Positions 24,701 to 35,110 of a stretch of 64,000 bases of DNA are shown here, in pieces (the first letter of the stretch is position 1; each line of letters starts with the position of its first letter). The translations under genes were made by a program, and so were the position numbers. The DNA comes from Malachius bipustulatus (taxonomy: Eukaryota > Arthropoda > Insecta > Coleoptera > Melyridae), in NCBI GenBank assembly GCA_910589415.1, contig OU342634.1, positions 42,028,723 to 42,092,722 on the forward strand. Reading direction: 5' to 3'. Under the pieces are notes generated by a model. The model had not been told where the DNA came from, did no database searches, and saw only the letters and a list, made by a program, of their open reading frames with translations.

Positions 24701-27700
24701 CGAAATTACAGGCATCAAAGTTCACCTATTCCCTGAAATGTGGTTTTTTCGTTTGTCAGATTTCAGAAAGAAAAACCATACCTAACCTGAAGGTCACCTT
24801 GTTCTAAAATTTTGTGTTAAACTTGGAAATTCAGTGACTGAAACATTTACTACATTTAACATGGTTTATGAAAGAGTACGGCATCTTTCAAGTCACATAT
24901 GAACGTTTTAAGGGTGCATGGTCGACAGTCGATTGAAGACGAAGTCCTGTCAATACAAATCAACATGCCTTCTTCAATCATTCCTTATTACAGGAAAGTC
25001 GACATCTGACCAAGGGAGCTTGTTGAGGAGTGTGGGATATCAGTTGGATCCTGTCATGAGATTTTAACCGAAAAATTGAATATGCACTGCGATGATTCAA
25101 AATTTGTGCCAGGCCTCATGACGGACAACCAAACAGTCAATCGCGTTCAGGTTTGTTAGGAACTCCCTGATCGTTCAGAAGAAGATGAAAAATTGTTGTT
25201 AAGGATCATAACAGGTGATGATTTAATAGGTTTATAATACTGACGTACTGACATACTGACAATATTTAAATGAAAGTACAGTCGTCCCGTTAGGTGGGTA
25301 AACCGTCCCTCAGACCCAAAAAGATCGTCAATTTCAATCCAATGTCAAGGTGATGCAGTTTTTTTTATGCTAAGGGCATTATTCACCACTAGTACCTCAT
25401 TCAAGACTCCACTGTGAACTAGAGTTACTACACCGAAGTTCTGAGACGTCTGAGGGACGCCATATCAGTCGCAAAAGGCCAGAAATGTGGAGGAGTGGCG
25501 ACTGGTTTTTTTTATCACGATAACGTTCCAGCCCATTCAGTCATCCGAACTCGTGAGTTTTTGGTCAAACACTGGATCACTATTCCTTCCTTTTTCGTGT
25601 TCCCCAAACTCAAGAGACCTTTGAGGGGAAGAAGATTTGAGACGATTCCCAATAGGAAGGCAAATGCTACGAAGGAGCTGAAGGGCACTACAAAAAACGC
25701 GTACCAGTAGTGGTTCAACAAATGGAATTACCGTATGGAATCATCTGAACAGACCTCGTATATTAGTTTTTGTTAGACTAAAATAATTAACATTGTTTTT
25801 CACTTTTATTTTAAGCTCATTATAATTTTCATAGAATTTATTATCGTTCTGATAATATCTAATAATAATAATATTATAACAAAAGCAAATAGTTATATAC
25901 CTACCTGTATTTGTTTTGTGCTGATTGTTAATATAAATTTACAAGCCTATTGAAAACGATAAAATAACAATCTGTTATACAAAACTACCATTTCGTAATG
26001 AGTAGGTATTATTGTATACATACATCATTTCAGGTTAAGGTAACCATCACATAACATTATTTATATCCTGATGTATTCTAAATAGTAGTTTTGTGCAATG
26101 AATTAAATACTGTAATCATACTACCATCGACCTTTATATTCACTAATAAACTTATAATTAATTATTTTCATGATTAACGAGACAAACAAACTTTAGAATT
26201 ATTTTGCAATTAACAAACAAATTACCGTCATCTTCATAACTATTGTTTAGAAAAGTTTCTGGATCTTAATGGAAAATTCGTGTAGGTATGAATATACAAA
26301 GGGTTGTTGATTATATATGTTAAAAATACACTTAATAATTACTTTATTTGCATTAAATAGAAAAATCTTGATATTAAGCACCTAATTAAGTACTTACATT
26401 CATATTATTTTGCTTGCTCTTAATATTAGAGAAGAAAAAGTTTGAGGAAATATTACTGATTTTCAGTTTCGATAAGACAATTTACGATACGTAACGATTT
26501 AAAAGAGCGAAAATTAAGAATATGGAGAGCTTATTTTTTGGAATTCATTCCTTAGTTCCCCCCGATCCTTTTCGCCTCCCGTTATACGCACCAACAGTCA
26601 CAGTTTCCGCAAGAAGAGGGCGACGAGGACACTATTTTTTAATAATAGGCAATTCTAAATAGAATTGACCTTCGAAAAATTCCCTTTACCAAGTTTTATT
26701 TAAAATCGGTTCCAAAAAAACTGTAGCAGATTTTCATGCAGGGAAAATAAAGTTAACAAAATCAGGTTTGATTTTAAAAAAGTTTGGTATACTTAGTTAG
26801 GTACATATTTTGTGTATTATAACAAGATTGTCAAGGTTTTACACCAAATTTTATGGAAATCAGCTCTGAAAAAATGGCATATTATGTTTTCCGGTTTCTT
26901 ATTTTTAAAATATTCAGCTCTATACCAAAGATTTTCAGAATAAGAAATTGAGACTCTTGAGACCATTTCTCATAATGTAAAAGGGCCCTTGCGGCACCTA
27001 TGGATGCATTCCATAAAGAAATTTTAGGAGAATCGATTTTCTATTAAATTTTTTAATAAATTCTGGTAAAAATAATTATTTTTATACGTAACACCTACAT
27101 AAGGAAAAATCAGACCGGGTTTGAAAATTTTATTTTTACTTTTTTGCTGGGGAAAAAAACTCCACCCTGTACATCTTAGAAAAAAAGAAAAGGCTGCAAC
27201 TTTTTCATCGATCAGGAATAAGTATTTCAAGTTTAAAAGAACCTGTATCTATATTAAAATAAAATAATTAACCTAGGAATCATTAAAATTATGAATAACC
27301 CTGGAAATAATATTGTAAAATATACAATATTATAATGTATAGCAATAAAGAAAAATAATACACATAACACAAGGCTAATATAGCACTAATTATTTTACTC
27401 ACCTTTGGTAGTTCCCTTTCAATCAATTCAGGTTTATTGACATTGAATTCTACAGACCATTCATGCATAGGATTTTCTACTTCTCCACAAGTCTCTCCCA
27501 GAACCATACTACATATTTCAGACGCTCCTAAAAAACGTAATTTTATTAAATAGGTATGTGAAAAAATTATTATTGAAAGCCTTTTTAGCATTATTTAGAA
27601 CATAATCATCAGGGTGTTAAAAATTCAACTGGGGCAAAAATTATTATTAAAAAAACCTTTTAAAATAAATATTCTTATTAAAGTATTTATAGGTACCTAC

Positions 27701-30700
27701 CTATACGAATTTTCTTCATTACAGGTACTACTTCTGGTCCATAAACATCAAATATTCCTGTACAAATTAATTGACTTTCAACATTGAAGGCCACACATAA
27801 ATTCACAAATTTAACTTTAATTTCGTCGTAGGGAGTGTTATTTTTTATTTCTCTCTCCAAAAGACCGACTCCTAGAAAACAAAAATTGTATCCGCTTATT
27901 CCTGAATAAGTTGCACACTTTACCTAATTTGCAGGTCGGGCATGAAACTCTCGATCTAACAACATCGCCTATGATACCCGCTACTCGAGCTTTTTTTGGT
28001 GAACTCTCTTTACTTGTGAAAATCTGAAAGAATTAAATTTATAAATACTGCACTAGTCATAAGAATTCGATTGAATTAAGGAGTATGACAAACCTTAATA
28101 CTATTGATGGGGGGAAGAACATGAGACTTAACACTTCCATTCAGAAGGGGTTCCTGATGAGTTTTTATGTGATAATCCCAATCATCTTTGAATTCATTAT
28201 TATTATCTAATATCACAGGTGAGCAGTCTAAAATAAAATAGTTTTAGGGTTACTATACATGGGTAGTTATACAAATATATAATTGGTAATAAAATTAATA
28301 TATTAATTATTAAATTAATTAATTGAAAATCGACAGTAATTATCACCATCAGCTCAGTTGGTCACGAGACTTCTTCCGCGACAATAAGGTTGCGGTTTTT
28401 GTCGAACGTGGTTCGGACCAACGAATTATGTTACTTAATTGATATAATTGCCTTACTTGGGTAATAGGTAATTATTCTTGAAGTTAATAAATTAAAATAT
28501 AAAAAAAAATCGTGTCAACGACGATCAGGTAGAAATTTAGTGTATAGGCAACTGTTAATAATGGTTACGAAAAGAGTGGTCATAAAGTTTCATATAGATA
28601 ATTGACTGTTACTGGGCGTTACTGGGAGGTTTATGATAATTGCTGGAGATGCTTCTTGCTGGAAATGTGCACGGATCCAACCTATTCCCAAAAAAAGGCA
28701 AAAAGACTATACCAAGTAACTATCGACCAGTGGCACTGCTTTCAGTAATATCCAAGATTATGGAGAAAGCTATTAACCAACATCTTTTAAAATACTTGGA
28801 AGGAGCTAATAAAATCAGCGACCGCCAATACGGATTCCGCAAACAGAGGTCAACTGGTGACCTCCTCACTTACGTCACCGAGCTCAGGAACAGCGCAATC
28901 GAGCACCATGGGGAGTCTCGAGGGGTTGCGCTTGATATTTCTAGAGCTTTCGACCGTGTTTGGCATGATGGACTGTTGGCAAAACTGCAGATCTATGGCA
29001 TGCCCGAGAAATTCTGCTTGTGGCTTGCGAGTTATCTCGGAGATCGTTCATTGCAAGTGGCAGTCGATGGAGTTCTTTCTGAGACCTTTTCCATCAATGC
29101 CGGTGTGCCTCAGGGATCCATTTTATCTCCGACTCTCTTTCTAATATTTATAAACGACTTGCTTGAAACAACAAAACATCCAATATACAGTTTTGCCGAC
29201 GACAGTACCCTCATATCTTCTTATACGTTAGATGCGCGAACATCTGCCATCGACGCACAGACTCGCAGGGAGCAAGAAGTTGCCATACTTAACAATGACT
29301 TGCAAGACATTCTAACTTGGGGCGATAGAAACCAAGTACAATTTAATGCTGGAAAAACCCAAGCAGCCATCTTCTCCAAAAAGACCAACGTTTTGGAGCC
29401 AGATATGATGATGGCGGGACACTCTCTTACCCCAGCGTCATCTCTTCGTTTACTTGGAGTGAGCCTTGGAGCGAACATGTCTTGGCATGATCATGTTGCA
29501 GGTCTGGCGAAGAGTGCTTCTCAAAAACTTGGAACACTCTTCCGCACGAAGAAATTTTATACACCACAACAGCTTCTCCTCTTATACAAGGCTCAAATCC
29601 GACCATCCTTGGAGTACTGCTCACATATTTGGAGCTCAGCTCCTAAACATACGCTGAGACTACTCGACTCTATTCAGAAAAGAGCCATCCGCTTGATTGG
29701 GGACCCAGATTTGACAAAAAATTTAGACACTCTCGAACATCGAAGAAGAGTAGCTGACCTGAGTCTGTTTTACAGATATTTTAATGGAAAGTGTTCAAAA
29801 GACGTGGCCCGCTTGATCCCACCAAGAACAAGACCGGGCAGAAATACACGTCGAGCCGCAGACGCTCATCCGTATCAGGTTCAGCTTGTTACACCGCGTA
29901 CCACCCTATTTCAGACTTCTTTTATGTATAGAACCGCATCACTTTGGAATAGCATTCCAAAGGGCGTGTTTCCCGAAGTATACAACCTACAGAGATTCAA
30001 GGCCAACGTGAATTAGAATCCGCTCATGCACCGCTCCCAGAGCGTCATAGGAATTCCCCTGCAGTGCATGTGCATTTTCAAAAAAAAAAAAATTCCTGAA
30101 GATAATCATATTCAGTAAGGAAGCACTTTTACACTTGGTTGAATTAACAACAAAACACTGTAAAGTTTAGAAGACAGAAGATCCTCTTGTGATCGATCCA
30201 TGAAACAACAACATGAAAATTCGTCTATCGTTCGAATGGTGTTTGGTTGAAATTATGAGAAATTTTTGCCATATTTTATTGATTGCTCTTGAAATATGGT
30301 AAGAAATGAATGTTGTTAATTAATGTAAGACACATTAATGCGCTGCAGCTATTTTTACTACAAGAGGTTTCATGAAAGCAACTGCGTTCAGTGAACGTTT
30401 ACTAAAACTGCATCTTGCTATGAAACTCTTTTAAATTTGCCTATTCGTTTAGATTGCTGGTGGTTCTAATTGTACTCATTTGCTCTCCGTGATCTTCATA
30501 TAGGCGGGCGAAGAGTTGTAGGGTAATTAAATACTTCTCGAGATCGAGAACCATAAGGTCGAAGATGGAAATTCTATTACAAAACCCAGTCCTCGCGTAC
30601 TTCTCCGTAATAGCTGGAGTTGAGGCTACAGGATACGCTGTGTGCTGAGGATGGACCAAATAGTAGAGATTGAGGTGGAAGAAACTCTCAAGATATACCT

Positions 30701-31464
30701 ATTTATACGGTGGATTTAAAAAAAATGTACAGCCTTCAGAATGATAGCAACCGGTTGTAACAACCAATACCAGAAATATATTCCTCCTAGTATGAACAAG
30801 GTACAGTATAAGACAGTGGAGAAAACATATAATAAGTAATGCTGATTACAAATAATCAAAAAATGATAAGGGACACACAATATATTCAACCATGGACAAC
30901 AAAAAGATATGTAAAATAAATGTATGGTCCTATAGTAGGTACCCGATTTCATAATTTATTAGGTAACTATGCCATTAATAACTGTTTGCAACAGATTTTC
31001 TTATTGATACCTACAACTATAACACAAACTTTGATGCGTAAATGTAAAAAAAATGAAAGCTTTTTTCAATAAACTTATTGCTGTTCTAATAATTACCTAC
31101 TTGCTAGGTTCAAGGATAAGTATACCGTATACCTAACAAAGATATCAGGTGGGCAATTAAAATATTAAGTCAACATGATATACCTACTTACTTGTGAAAT
31201 TTTATAACATCGAGATTATAAAACCAGATAATTTAATTATATTATAATTGAAATTTTAATTATGAAAAAAAAAACTGTCTTCGCCATTTAAAATATTTGA
31301 AACTTTTGATAAAATATTAACATTTTTAATTATTGGCATAATAAAAAAATATGAAAAATCAATATTAAGAGTCAATAGATTATAGACATACCTGTATATA
31401 AACTTAAATAAATAAAGCTAAGAAATGCTATGACGATAAATTTCGTAGCACCAAAACTCCCCAT
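18750..31464 (-). CDS. SMPD1: Acid sphingomyelinase (sphingomyelin phosphodiesterase), 13 exons, 636 aa
   Basis: Exons, 5' to 3' on the minus strand: 31392-31464, 28094-28227, 27924-28023, 27701-27871, 27403-27527, 21205-21356, 20730-20808, 19767-20131, 19600-19700, 19385-19537, 19206-19315, 18959-19149, 18750-18906. They sum to 1911 bases with continuous phase. The product hydrolyses sphingomyelin to ceramide and phosphocholine in the lysosome or outside the cell (known for the family). Residues 1-24 are a hydrophobic signal segment. About 70-185 is a saposin-B domain with its Cys pattern (SCPTC, LCVAF, ICS.VLGETC). The metallophosphoesterase domain follows with SDTHFD (213-218), WTGD (285-288), GNHE (327-330), GHIPPG (434-439) and GHTHADEF (468-475), the metal-ligand motifs of the family. 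The C-terminal region is Cys-rich as in SMPD1. Length fits the family (about 600-650). Introns 1 and 5 are long and filled with transposons. It could be any one of several insect ASM paralogues. Confidence 0.92.
20303..20592 (+). pseudogene. 3' end of a non-LTR retrotransposon (LINE) in an intron
   Basis: The plus-strand frame encodes [20 protein letters not shown] followed by a Lys/Arg/Gly stretch and, after one stop (about 20485), '[24 protein letters not shown]'. This order (LGHI.RN.KY, basic GR.. linker, ..A.DR..F...IANLR) is the C-terminal tail of insect endonuclease-reverse transcriptase ORFs. It is followed by a short AAGAAG-type repeat, which is how such elements often end. Only about 95 codons remain, so it is a 5'-truncated dead copy in intron 7 of the sphingomyelinase gene, antisense to it. 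Confidence 0.65.
20882..21076. repeat. GC-rich repeat-like insertion in an intron
   Basis: This stretch of about 195 bases is clearly richer in G and C than the intron around it and has internal inverted pairs (CCATGGCGCG near 20892 against CGCGCCATGG near 20939). GCGTTCC occurs near both ends. It looks like a small non-autonomous DNA element or its remnant, in intron 6 of the sphingomyelinase gene. No class is assigned. Confidence 0.45.
22910..24246. mobile_element. DNA transposon-like element with about 41-bp perfect terminal inverted repeats
   Basis: The left end begins GAAGACCTGAAGTAAATAAC and continues with CGGGCAAAGTGCCAAAAA (to about 22946). The right end (about 24210-24246) is its exact reverse complement. 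Both ends are flanked by AATT, so a 4-base target duplication is likely; AATT is its own complement, so the repeat could equally be counted as 41 bases including it. Inside, the words AAGTGCCAT (three times near 23130-23215) and TAGCCCGTT (near 24051 and 24142) repeat toward both ends, like subterminal binding sites. The interior carries a broken minus-strand ORF with DUF7869-like signature, listed separately. The element lies in intron 5 of the sphingomyelinase gene. Confidence 0.8.
23363..23921 (-). pseudogene. DUF7869-like transposon protein remnant, frameshifted
   Basis: Two adjoining minus-strand frames, 23730-23921 then 23363-23722, read as one protein broken by a frameshift at about 23725-23732. 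The first has [20 protein letters not shown], then '[37 protein letters not shown]'; the second continues with '..[19 protein letters not shown]'. The W-S-D-x-C-x-x-Q-N-K/R-N motif, the F-L-x-x-G-H-T/S-x-x-x-x-D-R-D-F motif, and the E-D-F-F-D-F motif are the ones I associate with the DUF7869 domain of multicopy insect proteins. The N-terminal part of the family is missing. Its place between perfect inverted repeats suggests it is what is left of that element's own protein. Assignment is from memory of the family pattern. Confidence 0.65.
24475..24850. repeat. Interspersed repeat related to the one at 37.68 kb
   Basis: The stretch GATCCCGAAATGGCG...GTTGTAGAGGATGTTCA.AAA..CTGTAAATTTAAAAC..AAA occurs here at about 24478-24560 and again at about 37686-37765 in the same orientation with scattered differences. 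So the two loci carry copies of one repeat family. Boundaries here are uncertain. Confidence 0.6.
24860..25775 (+). pseudogene. Degenerate mariner-family transposase
   Basis: Reading the plus strand across three frames gives, in order, fragments with the order of a mariner transposase: a 'GRQSIEDE' piece, '[13 protein letters not shown]', '[18 protein letters not shown]', a LL-x-RI-x-T-G-D stretch, 'GIIHH.YLIQ', '[16 protein letters not shown]' and '[17 protein letters not shown]'. The last holds the H-D-N-A/V-P-A-H box of mariners. Many frameshifts and stops are present, so it is dead. Inverted ends were not identified. It lies in intron 5 of the sphingomyelinase gene and is antisense to it. 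Confidence 0.75.
25776..27300. other. Intron DNA without recognisable feature
   Basis: AT-rich remainder of sphingomyelinase intron 5. A CACCCTGTA string at 27163 could be one end of another CAGGGTG-type element, but no partner was found. Confidence 0.4.
28345..28520 (+). repeat. tRNA-like SINE candidate
   Basis: An A-box-like AGCTCAGTTGGTCACGAG (about 28352) is followed 45-55 bases later by GGTTCGGACC, a B-box with one mismatch to GGTTCGAACC. AT-rich DNA and an A-run (28500-28509) follow. The head resembles a tRNA gene start, but there is no tRNA fold that closes, so a SINE is more likely. It sits in intron 1 of the sphingomyelinase gene directly upstream of the LINE. Confidence 0.45.
28640..30016 (+). 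mobile_element. Jockey-like LINE: reverse transcriptase ORF, 5'-truncated, 458 codons open
   Basis: The long open frame encodes a non-LTR reverse transcriptase. Motifs in order: [18 protein letters not shown] (motif 1), [29 protein letters not shown] (motif A with the first Asp), [20 protein letters not shown] (motif B), [11 protein letters not shown] (motif C, FADD rather than YADD), KTQAAIFS (motif D), then the thumb and a C-terminal tail with 'SLEYCSHIW' and a conserved Arg-rich end. The ORF lacks the endonuclease domain; homology starts near 28664. A run of seven A at about 28690-28696 shifts the frame relative to the usual '[13 protein letters not shown]' lead-in visible in the neighbouring frame. 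The 3' UTR is short and ends in an A run (30079-30091). It lies in intron 1 of the sphingomyelinase gene, antisense to it. FADD occurs in active jockey-clade elements, so the RT core itself looks intact. Confidence 0.85.
30079..30091 (+). repeat. A tail of the LINE
   Basis: An uninterrupted A run about 60 bases past the stop of the reverse transcriptase ORF, marking the 3' end of the retroposed copy. Confidence 0.7.
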
Positions 31465-32616
31465 TGTGTAATTTTATTCCACTTTACTTTTTTTTAAACA
31501 ATTATTTCCCGCCTTAGAAAACCATCGCGCTTTGAAGTTCTCCACCCAACCGTCTTCAACTTTGTTTCAAAAGGAACTGTTGAATCAAACAGCGTATACC
31601 TATAAATTGTAGTAGCAAGATTCAAGGTTGTCAACCAAAGAACACATACATTGGGGATTAATGTTACTCATGAAACAACCGCCGTCAATAAAATGCTTGT
31701 TCATTCGCTAGACCCATTAACTGGATACCTATTATTTACAAATATATTATTATCTGCTATCAATAATTATAATATTATTTCTTTTATTCATATACAAAGG
31801 CGATATAAGTATTATTATTTCAGCACCAAAACCCGGGTTGATAAATGAAGAATAGAGGTATAATTGTCCTAGAATTATTATGCCGTAGGCAGGTAACATA
31901 AAACCTACATAGATTATATTTATCTATTTGGTATAGGATGTCAAAATTATATAATGACTGATTCGCTATCAAATTCTTCATGCGAGTAAACAAAAGCCTG
32001 TGGGTAATAATAAAATAAATGCCATATAAATACCCTACAAAAATGTTGTTTTTTTATATCTAAAATAAAACAATAACCCTTAAGTTGATACATATTCAAA
32101 CGTTAATAATAATTTAATAAAATTATCTCAGCATATGTGCAGGACTAAGTTCCTATAATACTCAGCCAAAAATGAGTTTTGTTTTGTCACATCTTCTGTT
32201 CTTGATTTTTTAATAGAAGTAGGTACATTGGGTATATTTTCTTGGACCGGAATGTCTCATGATTTTCCCTTAGCAGGTGATCATGTATTTCTGGAATCGT
32301 TGCAGTAATGATCCAAATAAGCGGACTGATTGCTTGAGAGACTTTTCTACGTTTTATGTTAGGATCGCATATCTTCAGATATATACCTACTTTAAGAATG
32401 CAAGTTCATGATGTTATGAAATGTCTGACAATAGGCAAAAATATGACGGAACACCCCAAATGTTAGGTAAAATTATTGGTCCTATAAAGACCTATTATGG
32501 AGGTGGAGTGTTTACGTATAGGTAGGTAGATTTTTTAGGCAGTGGTGTAAGTATGTATCGTCACAACTTCAACATTGTCGTCTCAAGGTGAAGCTTTTCA
32601 AAAATATCCCCTCATA
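31465..32616. other. Upstream DNA of the sphingomyelinase gene; no other gene
   Basis: This holds the 5' flank (and presumably the promoter) of the minus-strand sphingomyelinase gene. I could not identify a core promoter with confidence. The frame at 31651-31848 has no family resemblance. Confidence 0.4.
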
Positions 32617-33337
32617 CAGGGTGTTTCACTTTTTTGTAACAGAACTTGACCAGCTTATCGAAGACCTTTTTTAAGGAATAAAAGTTCCCGTACATATAAT
32701 ATGTCATAAATGGATTATTAGGAAAAAAGATACAAGATTTTTTTACAGTTTTTTTAAATTTTATACAAAGAGGCTATTTATTATAATTTAGAGTACACAA
32801 AACGAAAAAAAAAGCAGGAAAAAATTCATTATTGGCGTAGATATAGGTACACGTATTATAATCCCTGTTTCGCTTAACATTTTTTCTACGCTCATGGACT
32901 TATATTCTTACAAAAAAAAAGCAATCAACGACGACGGATGGTTGATGGTTCAATAAAATCGTAATTAATCTTACAAAGAAAAAGGTATAGAAATCATCGC
33001 TGATAAGTTAGGTCTTGTAAGTCTAGCTTAGAAGTTGTTGAGCGAAAATACGGGTCATATACCGTGTATCCTACGCCACTGATGAATTTTTTCCCTGTTT
33101 TTTTTTTCGTTTTCGGTGCTCTAAAGTCTAAATTATAATAAATAACCTCTTTGTATAAAATTAAAATATTGAGAAATGCCTAAAAGTTATGTGTCACATT
33201 TTCTTCTTTCATGTATCTTTTTTTCAAAGCATTTCCAGACATACCGAGTATGTTTATGGGAACTTTTATTCATTAAAAAAAAGGTCTTCTATTATTATAA
33301 ACTGGTGACCTTGGCTACAAAAAAATTACACACCCTG
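32617..33337. mobile_element. Foldback element with CAGGGTGT ends and TA target site
   Basis: The left end CAGGGTGTTTCACTTTTTTG and a matching right end ending ACACACCCTG are flanked by TA. The inner arms are diverged reverse complements: GAAGACC..TTTTTT.AGGAATAAAAGTTCCC on the left answers GGGAACTTTTATTCATTAAA..GGTCTTC on the right, and CAGGAAAAAATTCAT answers ATGAATTTTTTCCCTG further in. No coding frame. Confidence 0.75.
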
Positions 33338-34202
33338 TATATAAATTTGCTATAAATCGTAGTAGCCGATGTGATAAAAGCCGCCTTTTTCTTAATTAGA
33401 AAATCTTTATAACTATCGAAAAACAAAAATACATTTATTAATTAAGCTAATTACAAACAACGAGTCTGACTGATAAGCAGGAAATAAAGGAATACAACAA
33501 AAGAAAGTTGAGTGATTTACAGTAAATCATCATAATAAACACTTATTGCGGTCAAAGACCTGTCACTTCATTCATTAAACTTTTTTAAGCATTCTTAACA
33601 ACAATTCCGATTTTATATGTCTTTGCAGATTTTTTAATTTATTACTTTGATGCGCACACTTTTTATCTCACAGCTCACCGATAACAATTATTTTAGAGCT
33701 TGGATTGCTTTTCGATCTCAATGACTCTTGTATGTCTGATGTCCGGTCAATATGCAGAAGAGCCTAAGCCAAAAGTAATTTTGGACAACCTTGACCTGAA
33801 GGCTGGAGGTTCACAATAGTAGTTTCATTCAAAAAATATTTAGGTTACAACGCAGGTATATTTTCGTACACAATTTCCAATCGATTTTAATTGATGAAAA
33901 AATTTGTGGATCACATACAATACAGGAAACTATCTTTTTAGTTCTTTTTCTCCCCGGTTTTTGAGCAAAAAGTTTCCCGTACTTTTTTTTAAGGAGGGAG
34001 CATCGGTCTTAACTATGTCGGTAAGACAAAGTCGCTCCACTTCAGTAATTATTATGGGTTCGAGAACTTGCTCATTACCCAGCCACAAGTATATACCAAT
34101 TAAATAGTAGAAGATTCCCGTATTATAGGTAGTTTAATGGTATTTGTAAGTATGTAGACCGAACGCGAAATAAAAACAACATTTACGTCATCAATAGTTC
34201 TA
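33338..34202. other. No gene recognised
   Basis: AT-rich DNA with only an unrecognisable frame at 33904-34107. Confidence 0.4.
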
Positions 34203-34743
34203 CAGGGTGTTAAAAAAAAGTGTAAACTATTTAAGGAGATAATAGTATGAACTGCTAAAATAAACAAAAAAATTTCAATAAACATGGGTCGCAAATTGAC
34301 GGTTTCGAAGATACGGAGGATTTTCTTCAACATAGGTAAACACATTTTTTTGGTATGTAGGTAATAAATACCGATAGAAACTTATAAACAAAATCAAAAA
34401 ATTGGATAAGGTAATAAAAAAGGGGATATAAGGTAATAAAATAATAATTTTTCACAAGATTATTATTTTAATTTTTTTTTTATTTGCAAAAACTTGCGTG
34501 TTCCTATCGTATTCTATCAAGAACTCTTATCTTCTTTATCACCTTCCAATCTTTTTGGTTTTGTTTATAAGGTTCTGTCGTTTGTACTAAAAAAATGTGT
34601 ACACCAAAAATGTAAAAAAAAAGAAAAGTATTCCGTATCTCCGAAACCGTCAATTTGTGGACCAATGTTTAATAGATTTTTTTTTATCATATAGGTACTA
34701 CCTATACAATTATATCCTCAACTATTTTATTTTTTAACACCTG
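34203..34743. mobile_element. Foldback element with CAGGGTGTTA ends
   Basis: It begins CAGGGTGTTAAAAAAAAG and ends TTTTTTAACACCTG, with TA on both sides. The arms pair internally: CAAATTGACGGTTTCGAAGA on the left answers TCTCCGAAACCGTCAATTTG on the right. The right terminus has lost one base of the CACCCTG end. No coding frame. Confidence 0.75.
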
Positions 34744-34751
34744 TATACATA

Positions 34752-35110
34752 CAGGGTGTTTACTGTAAGCAGCTTAGTCAAACTTTACAGGCCGATTCTT
34801 CAGACTAAAATAATGAAAAAATTTATATACAGGGGGTGTTCGGGAACTCATTCAAAATTTCAAGAATTGCATTTTATAAATAAGTCTAAACTTTAATGTG
34901 CTAAAGGACCCTGAAGAATCCTTATGAGAATTGGCTCCCAGTTAAATTTGATGTAAATTTGGGGATCGGTAGTATTCAATGAGTAGATCAAAAGTCTCCA
35001 TGGACATAGCCCCCCAAAAACTACTGTTCTCGAAATATTCACCTCTGAAGATGGATTTTTTCTCCCATGACAGTAGCGCATTTATTTTTAAATATTGGCC
35101 GCCCCACTTG
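34752..35110. mobile_element. Adjoining CAGGGTGT-ended element, one end found
   Basis: CAGGGTGTTTACTGTAAGC starts six bases after the TA that ends the previous foldback element, and a second CAGGGGGTGTTCGGG follows at about 34830. The left end of another element of the same type is clear, but I could not locate its right end, so the end coordinate is a guess at the end of the repeat-like sequence. Confidence 0.35.

Noticed and set aside
28857..29657. Open frames on both strands of 60-95 codons
   Set aside because: Shadow frames of the reverse transcriptase ORF at 28640-30016.
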